The notes beneath the pieces were generated by a model. The model was not told where the DNA came from and searched no databases. It saw nothing but the letters and a program-made list of their open reading frames with translations. The position numbers were made by a program, and so were the translations under genes. Positions 8,630 through 16,404 of a stretch of 36,675 nt of DNA are shown one piece after another (positions within the stretch are counted from its first letter, which is position 1; the number at the start of each line of letters is the position of its first letter). Source of the DNA: Sphingobium chlorophenolicum (GTDB taxonomy: Bacteria > Pseudomonadota > Alphaproteobacteria > Sphingomonadales > Sphingomonadaceae); NCBI RefSeq assembly GCF_000722875.1, contig NZ_JFHR01000051.1, forward strand, positions 1 to 36,675, given 5' to 3'.

Positions 8630-8822
8630 TTGGGGTGGAAAGCGGACCTTTCTAATCCTCCCCATCGAGAGATGGGGAGGGGGACCATGCGAAGCATGGT
8701 GGAGGGGAATGGGGCACGACCTGTGCTTTTCCCCTCCACCACCGCTTTCAGCGGCGGTCCCCCTCCCCACGCTGCGCGTAGGGAGGATTTTAGTGGCTAT
8801 TCGACATTCCGAATTTGTCCAC
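8626..8822 (+). repeat. MITE-like repeat, copy C (left end truncated)
   Basis: The right end is intact (GACATTCCGAATTTGTCCAC, ending 8822). The left end has lost its terminal repeat and begins with the inner block GTGATTGGGGTGG (8626-8638), overlapping the lysR stop. The interior is very similar to copy B: the same ATCGAGAGAT hairpin loop, GGGGCACGACCTG, and the tract CCCCACGCTGCGCGTAGGGA. It fills the convergent gap between lysR and the MFS gene, whose TAG stop lies in CTAG just beyond the element. Confidence 0.75.
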
Positions 8823-8827
8823 GCCGC

Positions 8828-10159
8828 CTAGCTTTCCTGGTTCTTCAACGATTTCAGCATCAATATGGCGACGCCGCAAAGAGCCAGGGGAATGGACAGG
8901 AGGGCCAGCGCGCTTCCCGGCGAGAGTGGACTGCGCAACAGCAGGCTGCCCGCAAATGCGCTGATCACGGCGCCGAAGCGGCCCGTCATCACCGCCCATC
9001 CCAGACCCGTCGCCCTGATGTTCGGCGGATAGACCATGACGGCCAGCGCGGTGACGGCGACTTGCGAACCAGCCGTCCCGATCCCGGTCAGGAAGAGAAG
9101 CGCGCCCCATGACAGCGGATCGGGCGGGACTATTCCAAAGCCCAGCAAGGCGGCGATGGCTACCCCGTAGGCGAAGAGCAGGGCTGGAACGATGTGGCCG
9201 CGATCGGCGGGCATGGCCAGCGCCAGACCGCCCAATATGCCGCCGGCCTGGATGATGACGCTGGAGCGCAGCGCGTCGGCCCGCGAAAATCCCGCCACTT
9301 CCAGTAAGGCAGGAAGCCAACTGATCATCAGATAGAGTATGAACATCGTCAGCAACGACAGCGCCCACAGGATCAGGGTGGGGCCCTTCAACCCCGGCAT
9401 GAAGAGGATGCGGACCGCCGCGCGATGGCCCGCCGCCTCATTGGCCGCCAGCCCATGCTCCTCCAGGCCGAGCTGGCGCACTATCTTTCGCAAATGGGTG
9501 GCGCGGCGGCCTGCTCGCAGGAGATAGTCGGGGCTTTCCGGCAGGCAGACGAGCAGCAGAAGGGCGATGGCGAGGGGAAGCCAGCCCCCAAGCTGGAACA
9601 ACCCCTGCCATCCGAGCAGCCGCATCACCAGGGGGCCTGTCAGGCCAGCGGTCAGGGCGCCCAACGCCACCGAACTATAGACCAGCGTCACGCATAATGC
9701 CTTGCGCCGCGCCGGGACGAATTCCGAAACCAGCGCCACGGCATTGGGGATGCTCATCCCCAGGCCAACGCCCGTCAAAGCGCGGGTGACGACAAGGTCG
9801 ACGGTCGTCGTCGCATAGCTGGTCGCAAGCGATCCGAGCCCCACGACGGTCAAGGCAGCTACGAGCATCGGCTGACGCCCCACGCGATCCCCCATCGGCG
9901 CGACAAGGGCCGCTGAAAACAGCATGCCCAGAAGCGCGGACGCCAAGGCCGGTCCGAATGTCGATGGCGCCAATTCCCATTGCTGGGCGATGGAAGGGAC
10001 GCTCAGCGCCATCGCCTGAATGTCCAGCCCGTCCAGAAGCATGATGAGGCAGCCGAGCGCAACGACCCGATATTGAATCGGCGACATCGGGCGGCCGTCG
10101 ATCGCCCGGCCGATTGTCACGGCGCCTGGCGGAGTTCCGGTCGATGCGGAGGGCGTCAT
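8828..10159 (-). CDS. MFS transporter, aromatic acid:H+ symporter (AAHS) type
   Basis: This 443-residue protein has about 12 hydrophobic segments. The first includes LLDGLDIQAMAL, matching the D-G-x-D signature of the AAHS family (PcaK, BenK, MhpT) needed for aromatic acid uptake. The loop between segments 2 and 3 has the MFS motif GDRVGRQPM, and VTRALTGVGLGMSIPNA fits segment 4. The family imports benzoate, hydroxybenzoates or phenylpropionates with protons across the inner membrane. The ATG at 10159 follows AAAGAGG at suitable spacing. The gene lies between repeat copies C and D. A TGCAAAAAACGGA box about 140 bases upstream may place it under the same control as the flavin monooxygenase. 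The substrate cannot be fixed from sequence. Confidence 0.9.
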   Translation of the reverse strand: MTPSASTGTPPGAVTIGRAIDGRPMSPIQYRVVALGCLIMLLDGLDIQAMALSVPSIAQQWELAPSTFGPALASALLGMLFSAALVAPMGDRVGRQPMLVAALTVVGLGSLATSYATTTVDLVVTRALTGVGLGMSIPNAVALVSEFVPARRKALCVTLVYSSVALGALTAGLTGPLVMRLLGWQGLFQLGGWLPLAIALLLLVCLPESPDYLLRAGRRATHLRKIVRQLGLEEHGLAANEAAGHRAAVRILFMPGLKGPTLILWALSLLTMFILYLMISWLPALLEVAGFSRADALRSSVIIQAGGILGGLALAMPADRGHIVPALLFAYGVAIAALLGFGIVPPDPLSWGALLFLTGIGTAGSQVAVTALAVMVYPPNIRATGLGWAVMTGRFGAVISAFAGSLLLRSPLSPGSALALLSIPLALCGVAILMLKSLKNQES

Positions 10160-10296
10160 TCGTCAAACCTCTTTGCTGTTGCGTGTTGTCGAAGGTTGGC
10201 CGGGCCAAGATTGGTCAGGGAGGCCGACGGTGCGCCGGGAAGTCGGGCGGCGCTGAAATTCCCGTCAGGGTCAGCCGCGCCGACGGATATGGCAAA

Positions 10297-10309
10297 TCCG
10301 TTTTTTGCA
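10297..10309 (-). promoter_or_regulatory. Candidate LysR box upstream of the MFS gene
   Basis: On the minus strand the sequence is TGCAAAAAACGGA, within a wider block CGATATGC-N6-CGGATTTGCC (10291-10314). The wider block matches 18 of 24 positions of the site at 10583-10606, which sits on the other side of repeat copy D and faces the opposite way. The T-N11-A form fits a LysR-type site. Confidence 0.4.
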
Positions 10310-10358
10310 TATCGGCAATTCATTGCGCGCCGGACCGCGCCACACATCCCTAGGCAGC

Positions 10359-10572
10359 GTGGACAAATTCAAGACTCGCCGGACGGGGTGATTTGGGTGG
10401 TTTGCGCACATTAAGCCCCTCCCCTTCAGGGGAGGGGTTGGGGTGGGGGCGTGCCGTTACAGGGCAGCTTTCGCGTGGGGCACGCCCCCACCCCTCAGTC
10501 CCCTCCCCTGAAGGGGAGGGGAAGCATTAACGTCCGCTCATAGCCATTTCCCGACATTCCGAATTTGTCCAC
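10359..10572 (+). repeat. MITE-like repeat, copy D
   Basis: Both terminal repeats are perfect: GTGGACAAATTC (10359-10370) and GAATTTGTCCAC (10561-10572). The left side extends outward as CTAGGCAGC. The inner blocks are AAGACTCGCCGGACGGGGTG at the left and CATAGCCATTTCCCGACATT at the right. The interior is a different long palindrome: CCCCTCCCCTTCAGGGGAGG plus GGGGTGGGGGCGTGCC and their complements. It splits the 677-base divergent gap between the MFS and receptor genes. The rest of that gap holds the two candidate operators and no gene I can support. Confidence 0.85.
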
Positions 10573-10587
10573 ACACCCTAATCGATA

Positions 10588-10600
10588 TGCGAATTTCGTA
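10588..10600 (+). promoter_or_regulatory. Candidate palindromic operator upstream of the TonB receptor gene
   Basis: TGCGAATTTCGTA is the core of the near-perfect palindrome ATGCGAATTTCGTAT (10587-10601, six of seven pairs) and also a T-N11-A LysR-type box. It lies about 236 bases upstream of the receptor start and matches the site upstream of the MFS gene in inverted orientation, suggesting joint control. Confidence 0.4.
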
Positions 10601-10836
10601 TTTGGCTCATGCAGTAATGGTGATGGTAGGCGATCCCAAAGCTGCTTAGCCATGAGACAAGCTCAAAGCGCAGTATCGGTATGAAGATATCGATGATGGA
10701 GGATGATCCTGGGCAATGGTGAATTTGCGTCGGCTACGCTTATCCCTGCCGGGCCGGACGAACATTCATGCGCTTCTTCGATCATCCTGGGTCACGAACA
10801 ATTTTAAATATAAGCAAGCCAATATGGGGAGAGATA

Positions 10837-13110
10837 ATGAAATATTGGAATCGCAGCGCTTTAGTCGTCCTGATGTTCTCGACAACATCCGCGATGGCGC
10901 ATATCTCATCGGAAACCATGGCTGCACAGACCAGCACAGCCGCCGGAACTGAAGACGCATCCGGGAAAATCGAAGATATCGTCGTCACCGCGCAGAAACG
11001 GGCAGAGAATATCCAGAGGGTTCCCATCGCGATCTCGGCCTTGGGCGGCGAAGCCTTGGCCAATAAGGGATTCGACAGCCTGACGACGCTCACGAAGCTG
11101 GCGCCCTCTCTTCAACTCAGCAATTTCGGCCCGATCGCATTCGTGACGATGCGCGGCATCGGCAATGAGAATACGACGGCGGGCGGCGATCCCGGCGTCG
11201 CCTTCCATTATGACGGGGTTTATATCGGCCGCCCGATCGGGACGTTGTTTTCCGCCTTCGACACGGAACGGGTTGAAATCCTGCGCGGGCCGCAGGGCAC
11301 GCTGTACGGCCGCAACGCCACGGGCGGTTCGATCAACTATATCACCAAGAAGCCGGGCGACGAGCTGGAAGGCAATTTCGACGCGACCCTGGGCAATTAC
11401 GACATGTGGCGTATCCGCGGGGCGCTCAACATTCCCGTGTCCGATGCCATCAGCACGAGGGTCGTCGCCTTTCGCGAGAAACGCGACGGGTTCACGCATA
11501 ATGCGGTTCCCGGCGGAACCGACGCCAACGATGCGAATAATTGGGGTGTGCGGGGCCATATCCTCCTGAAGCCGACCAGCGATTTTTCCGCGCTCCTGTC
11601 GGCCGCCTATATTCATAGCGGCGGCGTCGGAAGCCAGCCGGAGCTTCGCACGCCCTTTCCCGGCTCCACCACGGGTCAGAATCTGGGCGGCCCGCCGATA
11701 CCGGGCCTCAATAATTACCTCGTCAACGGCGTTCCGCTGGTCAACGACCTGAGGCCTTTTCATGAAGGAAAGAACAGCGAGGAATATCAACGCAACTCGC
11801 TGGCGATATTCAGCGCGAACCTGGAATATGACCTGGGCGCGGCGACGATCAAATCGATCACGGCCTATGCAAGGTCGGAATTCAATTCTCAGGCCGATAC
11901 CGATTATTCGCCGAAGGATCTCGGCGTGCTGGACCTTGAGGAGAAGGCCCATCAATTCTCCCAGGAATTGCAGATCGTGTCGAATGCGGGGCCGAACGCA
12001 CCGCTGAACTGGATATTGGGCGCTTATTATTTCCGCGAAAAGGGCTTCCGCCAATCCGCCTTCCGCGGCGGGCGCTATGCGATCATCGCCGCGAACAACA
12101 ATGTCCCGGATGGATTCCGTCTGGCCGGGGACGTCACCTCCAAATCCTATGCCTTCTTCGGCCAGGCCACTGTCCGGCCGCTCGACCGGTGGAGCATCAC
12201 GGGCGGCCTGCGCTATACGCATGACGAAAAGGACGGCGTGAACGCCGGTTTCCAATTCTCCCCGCCCAGCTATAGCGGACCTGTGGGCGGTCAGTGGGAA
12301 AAGGTGACTTATCGCATTGCCACCGACTATCAGTTCACCGATGCGATCCTGGGTTATGTCAGCTATTCCACCGGCTACAAGTCGGGCGGCATCAACCAGG
12401 CGATCAATCCGCTGCTTTCAAACGCCGTTTTCGAACCGGAGACAGTCAAGGCGATGGAAGCGGGCCTGAAGAGCCAGCTTTTCGATCGGCGCCTGCAACT
12501 CAACCTCGCGGCCTATCGCAACAAATATGACGATCTCCAGTTCCAGATACTGGGGCCTTTCGGCGCGCAGGCCTATAATGCCAGCGGCGCGACGGTGCAG
12601 GGGGTGGAGGTGGAATTCCAGGCTGCCCCGACTTCCTGGCTTCGCCTCGACGGATCGGGCGCCTATACCGACGCCACCTTCGACCCCCAGCTTGTGCAGA
12701 ATGTGCAGCTTGACGGGAATCGCGTACAGCGCACGCCCAAATGGACCGCCAATCTGGGCGGGTCGATCAGCTTTCCGATCGGCCGGATCGCGGATGGACG
12801 GCTTCGCGTGGATTATTCCTACACCAGCCGGATTTTCTATACGGCGTTCAACCGGGCCGCGCCCTTCCCGGTCAATCCGGGATCGGACCTGGCGCCCAGT
12901 TACGAAAATGTCGATGTGCGATTGTTCCTGAACAGGACGGACAGCCCCTGGACCGGCGAATTGTTCGTCACGAACCTGTTCGACACGGTGCAGACCGGCA
13001 ACGTGTTCCGGGGGATCGGTTTCAACGATGTTCCGGGCGGCGGCGGAGCGGAGGTAGTGACCTACAAACCGCCGCGTCAATATGGCTTCAGAATCGGCTA
13101 TAAATTCTGA
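10837..13110 (+). CDS. TonB-dependent outer-membrane receptor (catabolic type)
   Basis: The 757-residue receptor has a signal peptide (cut near residue 21, TSAMA) and a TonB box EDIVVTAQKR (46-55). The plug includes GIGNENTTAGGDPGVAFHYD and RVEILRGPQGTLYGRNATGG, and a full beta-barrel ends in the aromatic residue of RIGYKF. EDIVVTAQKR followed by RGPQGTLYGRNATGG is typical of the large sphingomonad receptor group linked to aromatic or plant-derived substrates rather than siderophores. The frame is open from 10768, but the ATG at 10837 follows GGGGAGAG and gives a proper signal peptide. A terminator-like hairpin follows, then an esterase-type gene, so it may import the ester that gene cleaves. 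This is inference. Confidence 0.92.
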   Translation: MKYWNRSALVVLMFSTTSAMAHISSETMAAQTSTAAGTEDASGKIEDIVVTAQKRAENIQRVPIAISALGGEALANKGFDSLTTLTKLAPSLQLSNFGPIAFVTMRGIGNENTTAGGDPGVAFHYDGVYIGRPIGTLFSAFDTERVEILRGPQGTLYGRNATGGSINYITKKPGDELEGNFDATLGNYDMWRIRGALNIPVSDAISTRVVAFREKRDGFTHNAVPGGTDANDANNWGVRGHILLKPTSDFSALLSAAYIHSGGVGSQPELRTPFPGSTTGQNLGGPPIPGLNNYLVNGVPLVNDLRPFHEGKNSEEYQRNSLAIFSANLEYDLGAATIKSITAYARSEFNSQADTDYSPKDLGVLDLEEKAHQFSQELQIVSNAGPNAPLNWILGAYYFREKGFRQSAFRGGRYAIIAANNNVPDGFRLAGDVTSKSYAFFGQATVRPLDRWSITGGLRYTHDEKDGVNAGFQFSPPSYSGPVGGQWEKVTYRIATDYQFTDAILGYVSYSTGYKSGGINQAINPLLSNAVFEPETVKAMEAGLKSQLFDRRLQLNLAAYRNKYDDLQFQILGPFGAQAYNASGATVQGVEVEFQAAPTSWLRLDGSGAYTDATFDPQLVQNVQLDGNRVQRTPKWTANLGGSISFPIGRIADGRLRVDYSYTSRIFYTAFNRAAPFPVNPGSDLAPSYENVDVRLFLNRTDSPWTGELFVTNLFDTVQTGNVFRGIGFNDVPGGGGAEVVTYKPPRQYGFRIGYKF

Positions 13111-13116
13111 TCGGAT

Positions 13117-13143
13117 GGCGGCCCGTCGACCCGGCGGGCCGCC
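13117..13143 (+). terminator. Hairpin terminator after the receptor gene
   Basis: GGCGGCCCG and CGGGCCGCC form a perfect 9-base GC stem with a 9-base loop, six bases after the receptor stop, followed by CCCCTTGTTGT. It is a plausible terminator or attenuator between the receptor and the hydrolase genes. Confidence 0.55.
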
Positions 13144-13201
13144 CCCCTTGTTGTAAGAGCGCGCCGCTGCCGCCTTCATCGCGGCGAAGGGAAGGAATAT
13201 C

Positions 13202-14056
13202 ATGCAGCAATATCCGCCGATCATCCTGGTTCATGGCGCATGGCACGGCGCGTGGTGCTGGAACCGGACGCAGTTCGATCTTGCGCTGCTCAATCGCTCG
13301 TCCATAGCGGTCGACCTTCTCAATCATGGCCTGCGCGCCCTTTTCCCCAAGGCCCAGAGGGCGCGCCCCTTCGCGGCCGAGGCGATGGTGTCCGAACCCA
13401 GTCCTGCCGCCGCGATCTCGCTGGGCGATGCGGCATCCCATCTGGCGGAGCAGATCAGGACGCTCAGCCTTGCCGCCGGATGCCGGGTCGCGCTGGTCGC
13501 GCACAGTCTGGGCGGCGCCATAGCCAATGCGGCGGCGGAGATGGCCGCGGAGCACATATCGCATCTCGTCCATATATGCGCGATCACGCCCGTGGACGGT
13601 CATACCGCCCTGGAGTACAGGATGAGCCCGGAAAATGAGGGTTCGCGCACATCCTTGCTTCAGACCGGCAGCCCGCCCGAAATCGGCGCCGCCCGGATCG
13701 ACGCGGCCGACGAATCGATCCTTCAGGACATCAGGGACATATTCTTTCACGATATCGACGAGGCGGCGGCCAGGGCGGCTGCCCATTTCATGACCCCCGA
13801 CGTGCCGGTCAAATTCCTGCGCGATCCGGTCGTGACGACGGAACGCTTTGGCGGCATAGCGCGAGCCTATATCATCTGCACGCAGGACAATGCGCTGCTC
13901 GAAGCGGCGCAACGGCGATGCATCAGCGACATGGATCGGGCCTATCCCGACATGCCGACCAAGGTCAGCACGCTTGCCTCGTCCCATTCGCCCTTCTTTT
14001 CCTGTCCGGAGCAACTGGCCTTTCTCATCGATCTGCATAGCAAGGAAGCCGGATAA
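13202..14056 (+). CDS. Alpha/beta-fold hydrolase, methylesterase-like
   Basis: The 284-residue protein starts with IILVHGAWHGAWCW (oxyanion-hole HG motif, 7-20). It has the nucleophile elbow VALVAHSLGG with Ser102, a candidate acidic residue Asp229, and a catalytic-type His262 in SSHSPF. The HGAWHGAWCW start and SSHSPF end are typical of the branch containing plant methyl esterases, hydroxynitrile lyases and bacterial EstC-like esterases, so it probably cleaves a small aromatic or short-chain ester. A strong ribosome binding site (GGGAAGGA, 13189-13196) precedes the ATG. The region around HGLRALFPKAQRARPF is an insertion compared with short members. It follows a TonB receptor gene, suggesting uptake and hydrolysis of one substrate. 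Confidence 0.85.
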   Translation: MQQYPPIILVHGAWHGAWCWNRTQFDLALLNRSSIAVDLLNHGLRALFPKAQRARPFAAEAMVSEPSPAAAISLGDAASHLAEQIRTLSLAAGCRVALVAHSLGGAIANAAAEMAAEHISHLVHICAITPVDGHTALEYRMSPENEGSRTSLLQTGSPPEIGAARIDAADESILQDIRDIFFHDIDEAAARAAAHFMTPDVPVKFLRDPVVTTERFGGIARAYIICTQDNALLEAAQRRCISDMDRAYPDMPTKVSTLASSHSPFFSCPEQLAFLIDLHSKEAG

Positions 14057-14145
14057 CCGCTCCAACTTCGCGTCGGGTCACGCCAGCTTTTACGGGATTG
14101 ATAGGACCGCTAGGGATGCCCGCCGACCGGAGGTTGGAGAGGTTA
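14054..14145. terminator. Imperfect inverted repeat joining the stops of two convergent genes
   Basis: A 23-base arm at 14054-14076 (TAACCGCTCCAACTTCGCG...) pairs with 14123-14145 at 19 of 23 positions. The outer tip of each arm is TAACC, so the TAA stop of the hydrolase and the TAA stop of pcaD on the other strand are the first bases of each arm. It could be a bidirectional terminator or the scar of a small palindromic insertion. Confidence 0.5.
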
Positions 14146-14946
14146 TGGATTAATCGTTCGTTCCAATAACATGCCCAATATTCCATCGAGAAAAGCGTCG
14201 GGCAATTCGACATTGGATAGATGCGCGGCGTTGAGCGTAAGGAGCTTCGCGCCATCTATCGCGCCAGCTAGATCCTGGCTATGCGACAGGGGCGTGGCGG
14301 GATCGAGGTTGCCGCCGATCACCAGCGTCGGCACCTTGATGAGCGAAACCATGTCGCGCATGTCCATGTCGCGAATGGCGGCGCAGCAGCCCGCATAGCC
14401 CTGTGGGTCCGTCGATTGCAGCATCGCGACGATGGGAGCGATTGCATCATGCCCGGTGGCGGCGAAGGCGGGGGTGAACCATCGATCGACCGACGCCTGC
14501 GCCAATGGCGCCATCCCTTCGTTCCGCACAAGGGCAATGCGGGCATTCCAGGCGCTGGGCGGTCCCATATAGCTCGATGTGTTAGCCAAAATGAGCCGTC
14601 TCAGCCGGTTCGGTGCGCGAATGCCCAGCCACTGGCCAGTCATCCCGCCCAGCGAAAGACCGCAAAAATCGACCTTCTCGATTTTCAGCGCGTCGAGCAA
14701 TTCCACCGCGTCGCAGCCAAGCCGGTCCATGGAATAGCCGCCGGGGGGCGCATCGGACCGGCCATGGCCGCGCTGGTCGTAGCGGAGCACGCCGAAATGC
14801 TTTGCCAGTCCTTCCATCTGGGGCGCCCACATCCCCATGTCGGTGCCAAGCGAATTGGAAAGCAGCAGGACGGGCGCGTCCTCCGGCCCGTCGAACCGCC
14901 AGGCGATGCGGCATCCGTCGCCCATGGTGGCGAACTGCTTTTCCAT
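14143..14946 (-). CDS. pcaD: 3-oxoadipate enol-lactonase
   Basis: This 267-residue alpha/beta hydrolase matches PcaD: LLLSNSLGTDMGMWAPQ near the start (28-43, the family's NSLG(T/S)D-MW signature), YDQRGHGRSDAP (57-67), the nucleophile elbow FCGLSLGGMTG with Ser98, and a C-terminal NAAHLSNVE with the catalytic His. It hydrolyses 3-oxoadipate enol-lactone to 3-oxoadipate, the step after muconolactone isomerase in the catechol ortho pathway. The ATG at 14946 overlaps the upstream stop as TGATG, which suggests translational coupling; a GTG one codon earlier is an alternative. It is the last gene of the minus-strand catabolic cluster. Confidence 0.93.
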   Translation of the reverse strand: MEKQFATMGDGCRIAWRFDGPEDAPVLLLSNSLGTDMGMWAPQMEGLAKHFGVLRYDQRGHGRSDAPPGGYSMDRLGCDAVELLDALKIEKVDFCGLSLGGMTGQWLGIRAPNRLRRLILANTSSYMGPPSAWNARIALVRNEGMAPLAQASVDRWFTPAFAATGHDAIAPIVAMLQSTDPQGYAGCCAAIRDMDMRDMVSLIKVPTLVIGGNLDPATPLSHSQDLAGAIDGAKLLTLNAAHLSNVELPDAFLDGILGMLLERTINP

Positions 14947-15185
14947 CACTCACGCCCCCAGGCGCTTGCCTCCGTTTCGAGGCGGCGTTCCAGCCGGGCG
15001 AGGAGCGAGGCGCGGACCGGTTGCCCGGCCATCAACCGGCGCCAGCTATTATAGCTGATCCCGAAGCGATCGTTCAGCCCCTCATCCGTCAGAGCGGGAG
15101 CGTTCGCTGCGAGCCAGGCGATCAGCCGCGCGTCGGGCAGGGTGCATCCGCGCGGCATCGTTGGGGCGGAAAGATCGGACTTCAT
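14946..15185 (-). CDS. Small HTH-like protein of unknown function
   Basis: This 79-residue protein lies between catA and pcaD. The segment LTDEGLNDRFGISYNSWRRL (about 32-51) looks like a helix-turn-helix, with a basic helix LLARLERRL after it, so DNA binding is possible. I do not recognise a named family. The gene looks real: its ATG follows GAGGCG at good spacing, it starts 9 bases after the catA stop, and its stop overlaps the pcaD start. It could be a local regulator of the cat operon. Apart from the HTH-like pattern no function can be assigned. Confidence 0.7.
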   Translation of the reverse strand: MKSDLSAPTMPRGCTLPDARLIAWLAANAPALTDEGLNDRFGISYNSWRRLMAGQPVRASLLARLERRLETEASAWGRE

Positions 15186-15194
15186 CGGATCGCC

Positions 15195-16088
15195 TCAGGC
15201 AGCGGCGCGGGACCGGGTGGAAAAGCCCTCGTCCAGTGCGCTCGCGGCGCGTTGCAGCACGAAGTCGAAGCTGATGTAGGCGCTGTCCCCCTGGCGGCTG
15301 GGAACGGGCAGCAACCCTTCGCGGGTTCCGAATGCGAAGTCGTCGGTCGCAAAGGGATCATCGCCGAAATTGATCTGCGTCGTCAGCGTGCGATAGCCCG
15401 GCGCTTCGATGAAGAAATGCACATGGGCGGGGCGATTGCCATGGCGGCCGATCGCCTTCATCAGCGTATCGGTGGCTCCGCCGGGCGGCACGCTGTAGCC
15501 GTTGGGCATCTTCGAATGGAAGGAATAGCGGCCGTCCGCGCCCAGCCTGATGCGGCGGCGGTTGTTGAACGGCGTCTGTTCGCGCGTCGGATCGAAATGG
15601 GAATACCATCCCTGCGAATTGGCGTGCCATACATGCAGGACCGCGCCTTCGACCGCTTTGCCGTCCGGATCGCGCACCTGGCCGCTCATATATAGCGTGC
15701 CGGTGTCGTCCGGGTCGTCCGTCAGGTTGACATAGCCTTCGACCAGGGGCGCGCCTTCGACATAGAGCGGGCCTTCGATGGTCCGCGGCGTGCCGCCCAA
15801 CCTGCCGGCTTCGGCATCCTTCGCATCCATGAACAAGTCCATGAAATGTTCCAGGCCGATGCCGGGGACGATCAGGCCCAGTTCGGCCGCGCCGTTCTGG
15901 AAATATTTGATCGCGTTCCAGAACTCGCTTTCGGTGACGTCGTGCCTGACGATGGTCCGCATCGCCGCCTCGACCAGATCGCGGACGATCATTTTCAGGC
16001 GGGTGTCTCCGCCATCGCTGTCGAGGCCGCTCGCGCGCCGCAAGAGCGACTGGACTGCGGGCGAGTCCACGAAATCCTGGTTCATCAT
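15195..16088 (-). CDS. catA: Catechol 1,2-dioxygenase (intradiol)
   Basis: The 297-residue enzyme has an N-terminal helical dimerisation domain (about 10-95), as in CatA but not protocatechuate dioxygenase. The catalytic domain has TIEGPLYVEGAP (Tyr109), PNGYSVPP (Tyr198) and GNRPAHVHFF (His222, His224), the two Tyr and two His that bind the non-haem Fe(III). It opens catechol to cis,cis-muconate. Neighbouring catB, catC and pcaD carry the product onward. AGGAGAG precedes an ATGATG pair, so either ATG (16088 or 16085) may be used. A hydroxyquinol or chlorocatechol preference cannot be excluded, but the adjacent muconolactone isomerase favours plain catechol. Confidence 0.93.
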   Translation of the reverse strand: MMNQDFVDSPAVQSLLRRASGLDSDGGDTRLKMIVRDLVEAAMRTIVRHDVTESEFWNAIKYFQNGAAELGLIVPGIGLEHFMDLFMDAKDAEAGRLGGTPRTIEGPLYVEGAPLVEGYVNLTDDPDDTGTLYMSGQVRDPDGKAVEGAVLHVWHANSQGWYSHFDPTREQTPFNNRRRIRLGADGRYSFHSKMPNGYSVPPGGATDTLMKAIGRHGNRPAHVHFFIEAPGYRTLTTQINFGDDPFATDDFAFGTREGLLPVPSRQGDSAYISFDFVLQRAASALDEGFSTRSRAAA

Positions 16089-16112
16089 AACTCTCCTGAA
16101 AAGCTTCGAATT

Positions 16113-16403
16113 TTAGCGGTCATCGTCATGGACCGAGGAAGGGTGGCGGCAGAGGGCCGTCACGCGCACGGACATGAAAGGATAGAGGGGAAGGGTGATG
16201 AGGATGTCATGCAGTTCGGCGCTGCTGCCGACATCGAAGATGCTGACATTCGCGTACTGGCCGACGACCCGCCAGATATGCCGCCAGGTTCCGGCGCACT
16301 GCAATTCCTGAAAGCGCGTCTTTTCAGCCGCCTTCAATTGTTCGAACCGAACCGGATCATGGTCCGGCGGCACGTTCACATCCATTTCGACTTTGAAGAG
16401 CAT
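16113..16403 (-). CDS. catC: Muconolactone isomerase
   Basis: The 96-residue protein is the usual size for CatC and shows its pattern: MLFKVEMDVNVPPD at the N-terminus, RFEQLKAAEKTRFQELQ, GTWRHIWRVVGQYANVSIFDV, then ELHDILITLPLYPFM. CatC enzymes are small oligomers that convert muconolactone to 3-oxoadipate enol-lactone. The gene is one base from the catB stop and 24 bases ahead of catA, consistent with one operon transcribed catB-catC-catA. The last residues (HPSSVHDDDR) are polar and variable in the family. Confidence 0.94.
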   Translation of the reverse strand: MLFKVEMDVNVPPDHDPVRFEQLKAAEKTRFQELQCAGTWRHIWRVVGQYANVSIFDVGSSAELHDILITLPLYPFMSVRVTALCRHPSSVHDDDR

Positions 16404-16404
16404 G

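Noticed and set aside
15195..16088. Assignment as hydroxyquinol or chlorocatechol dioxygenase instead of catechol 1,2-dioxygenase
   Set aside because: The adjacent muconolactone isomerase is needed only for the unsubstituted catechol route, and no maleylacetate reductase is present.
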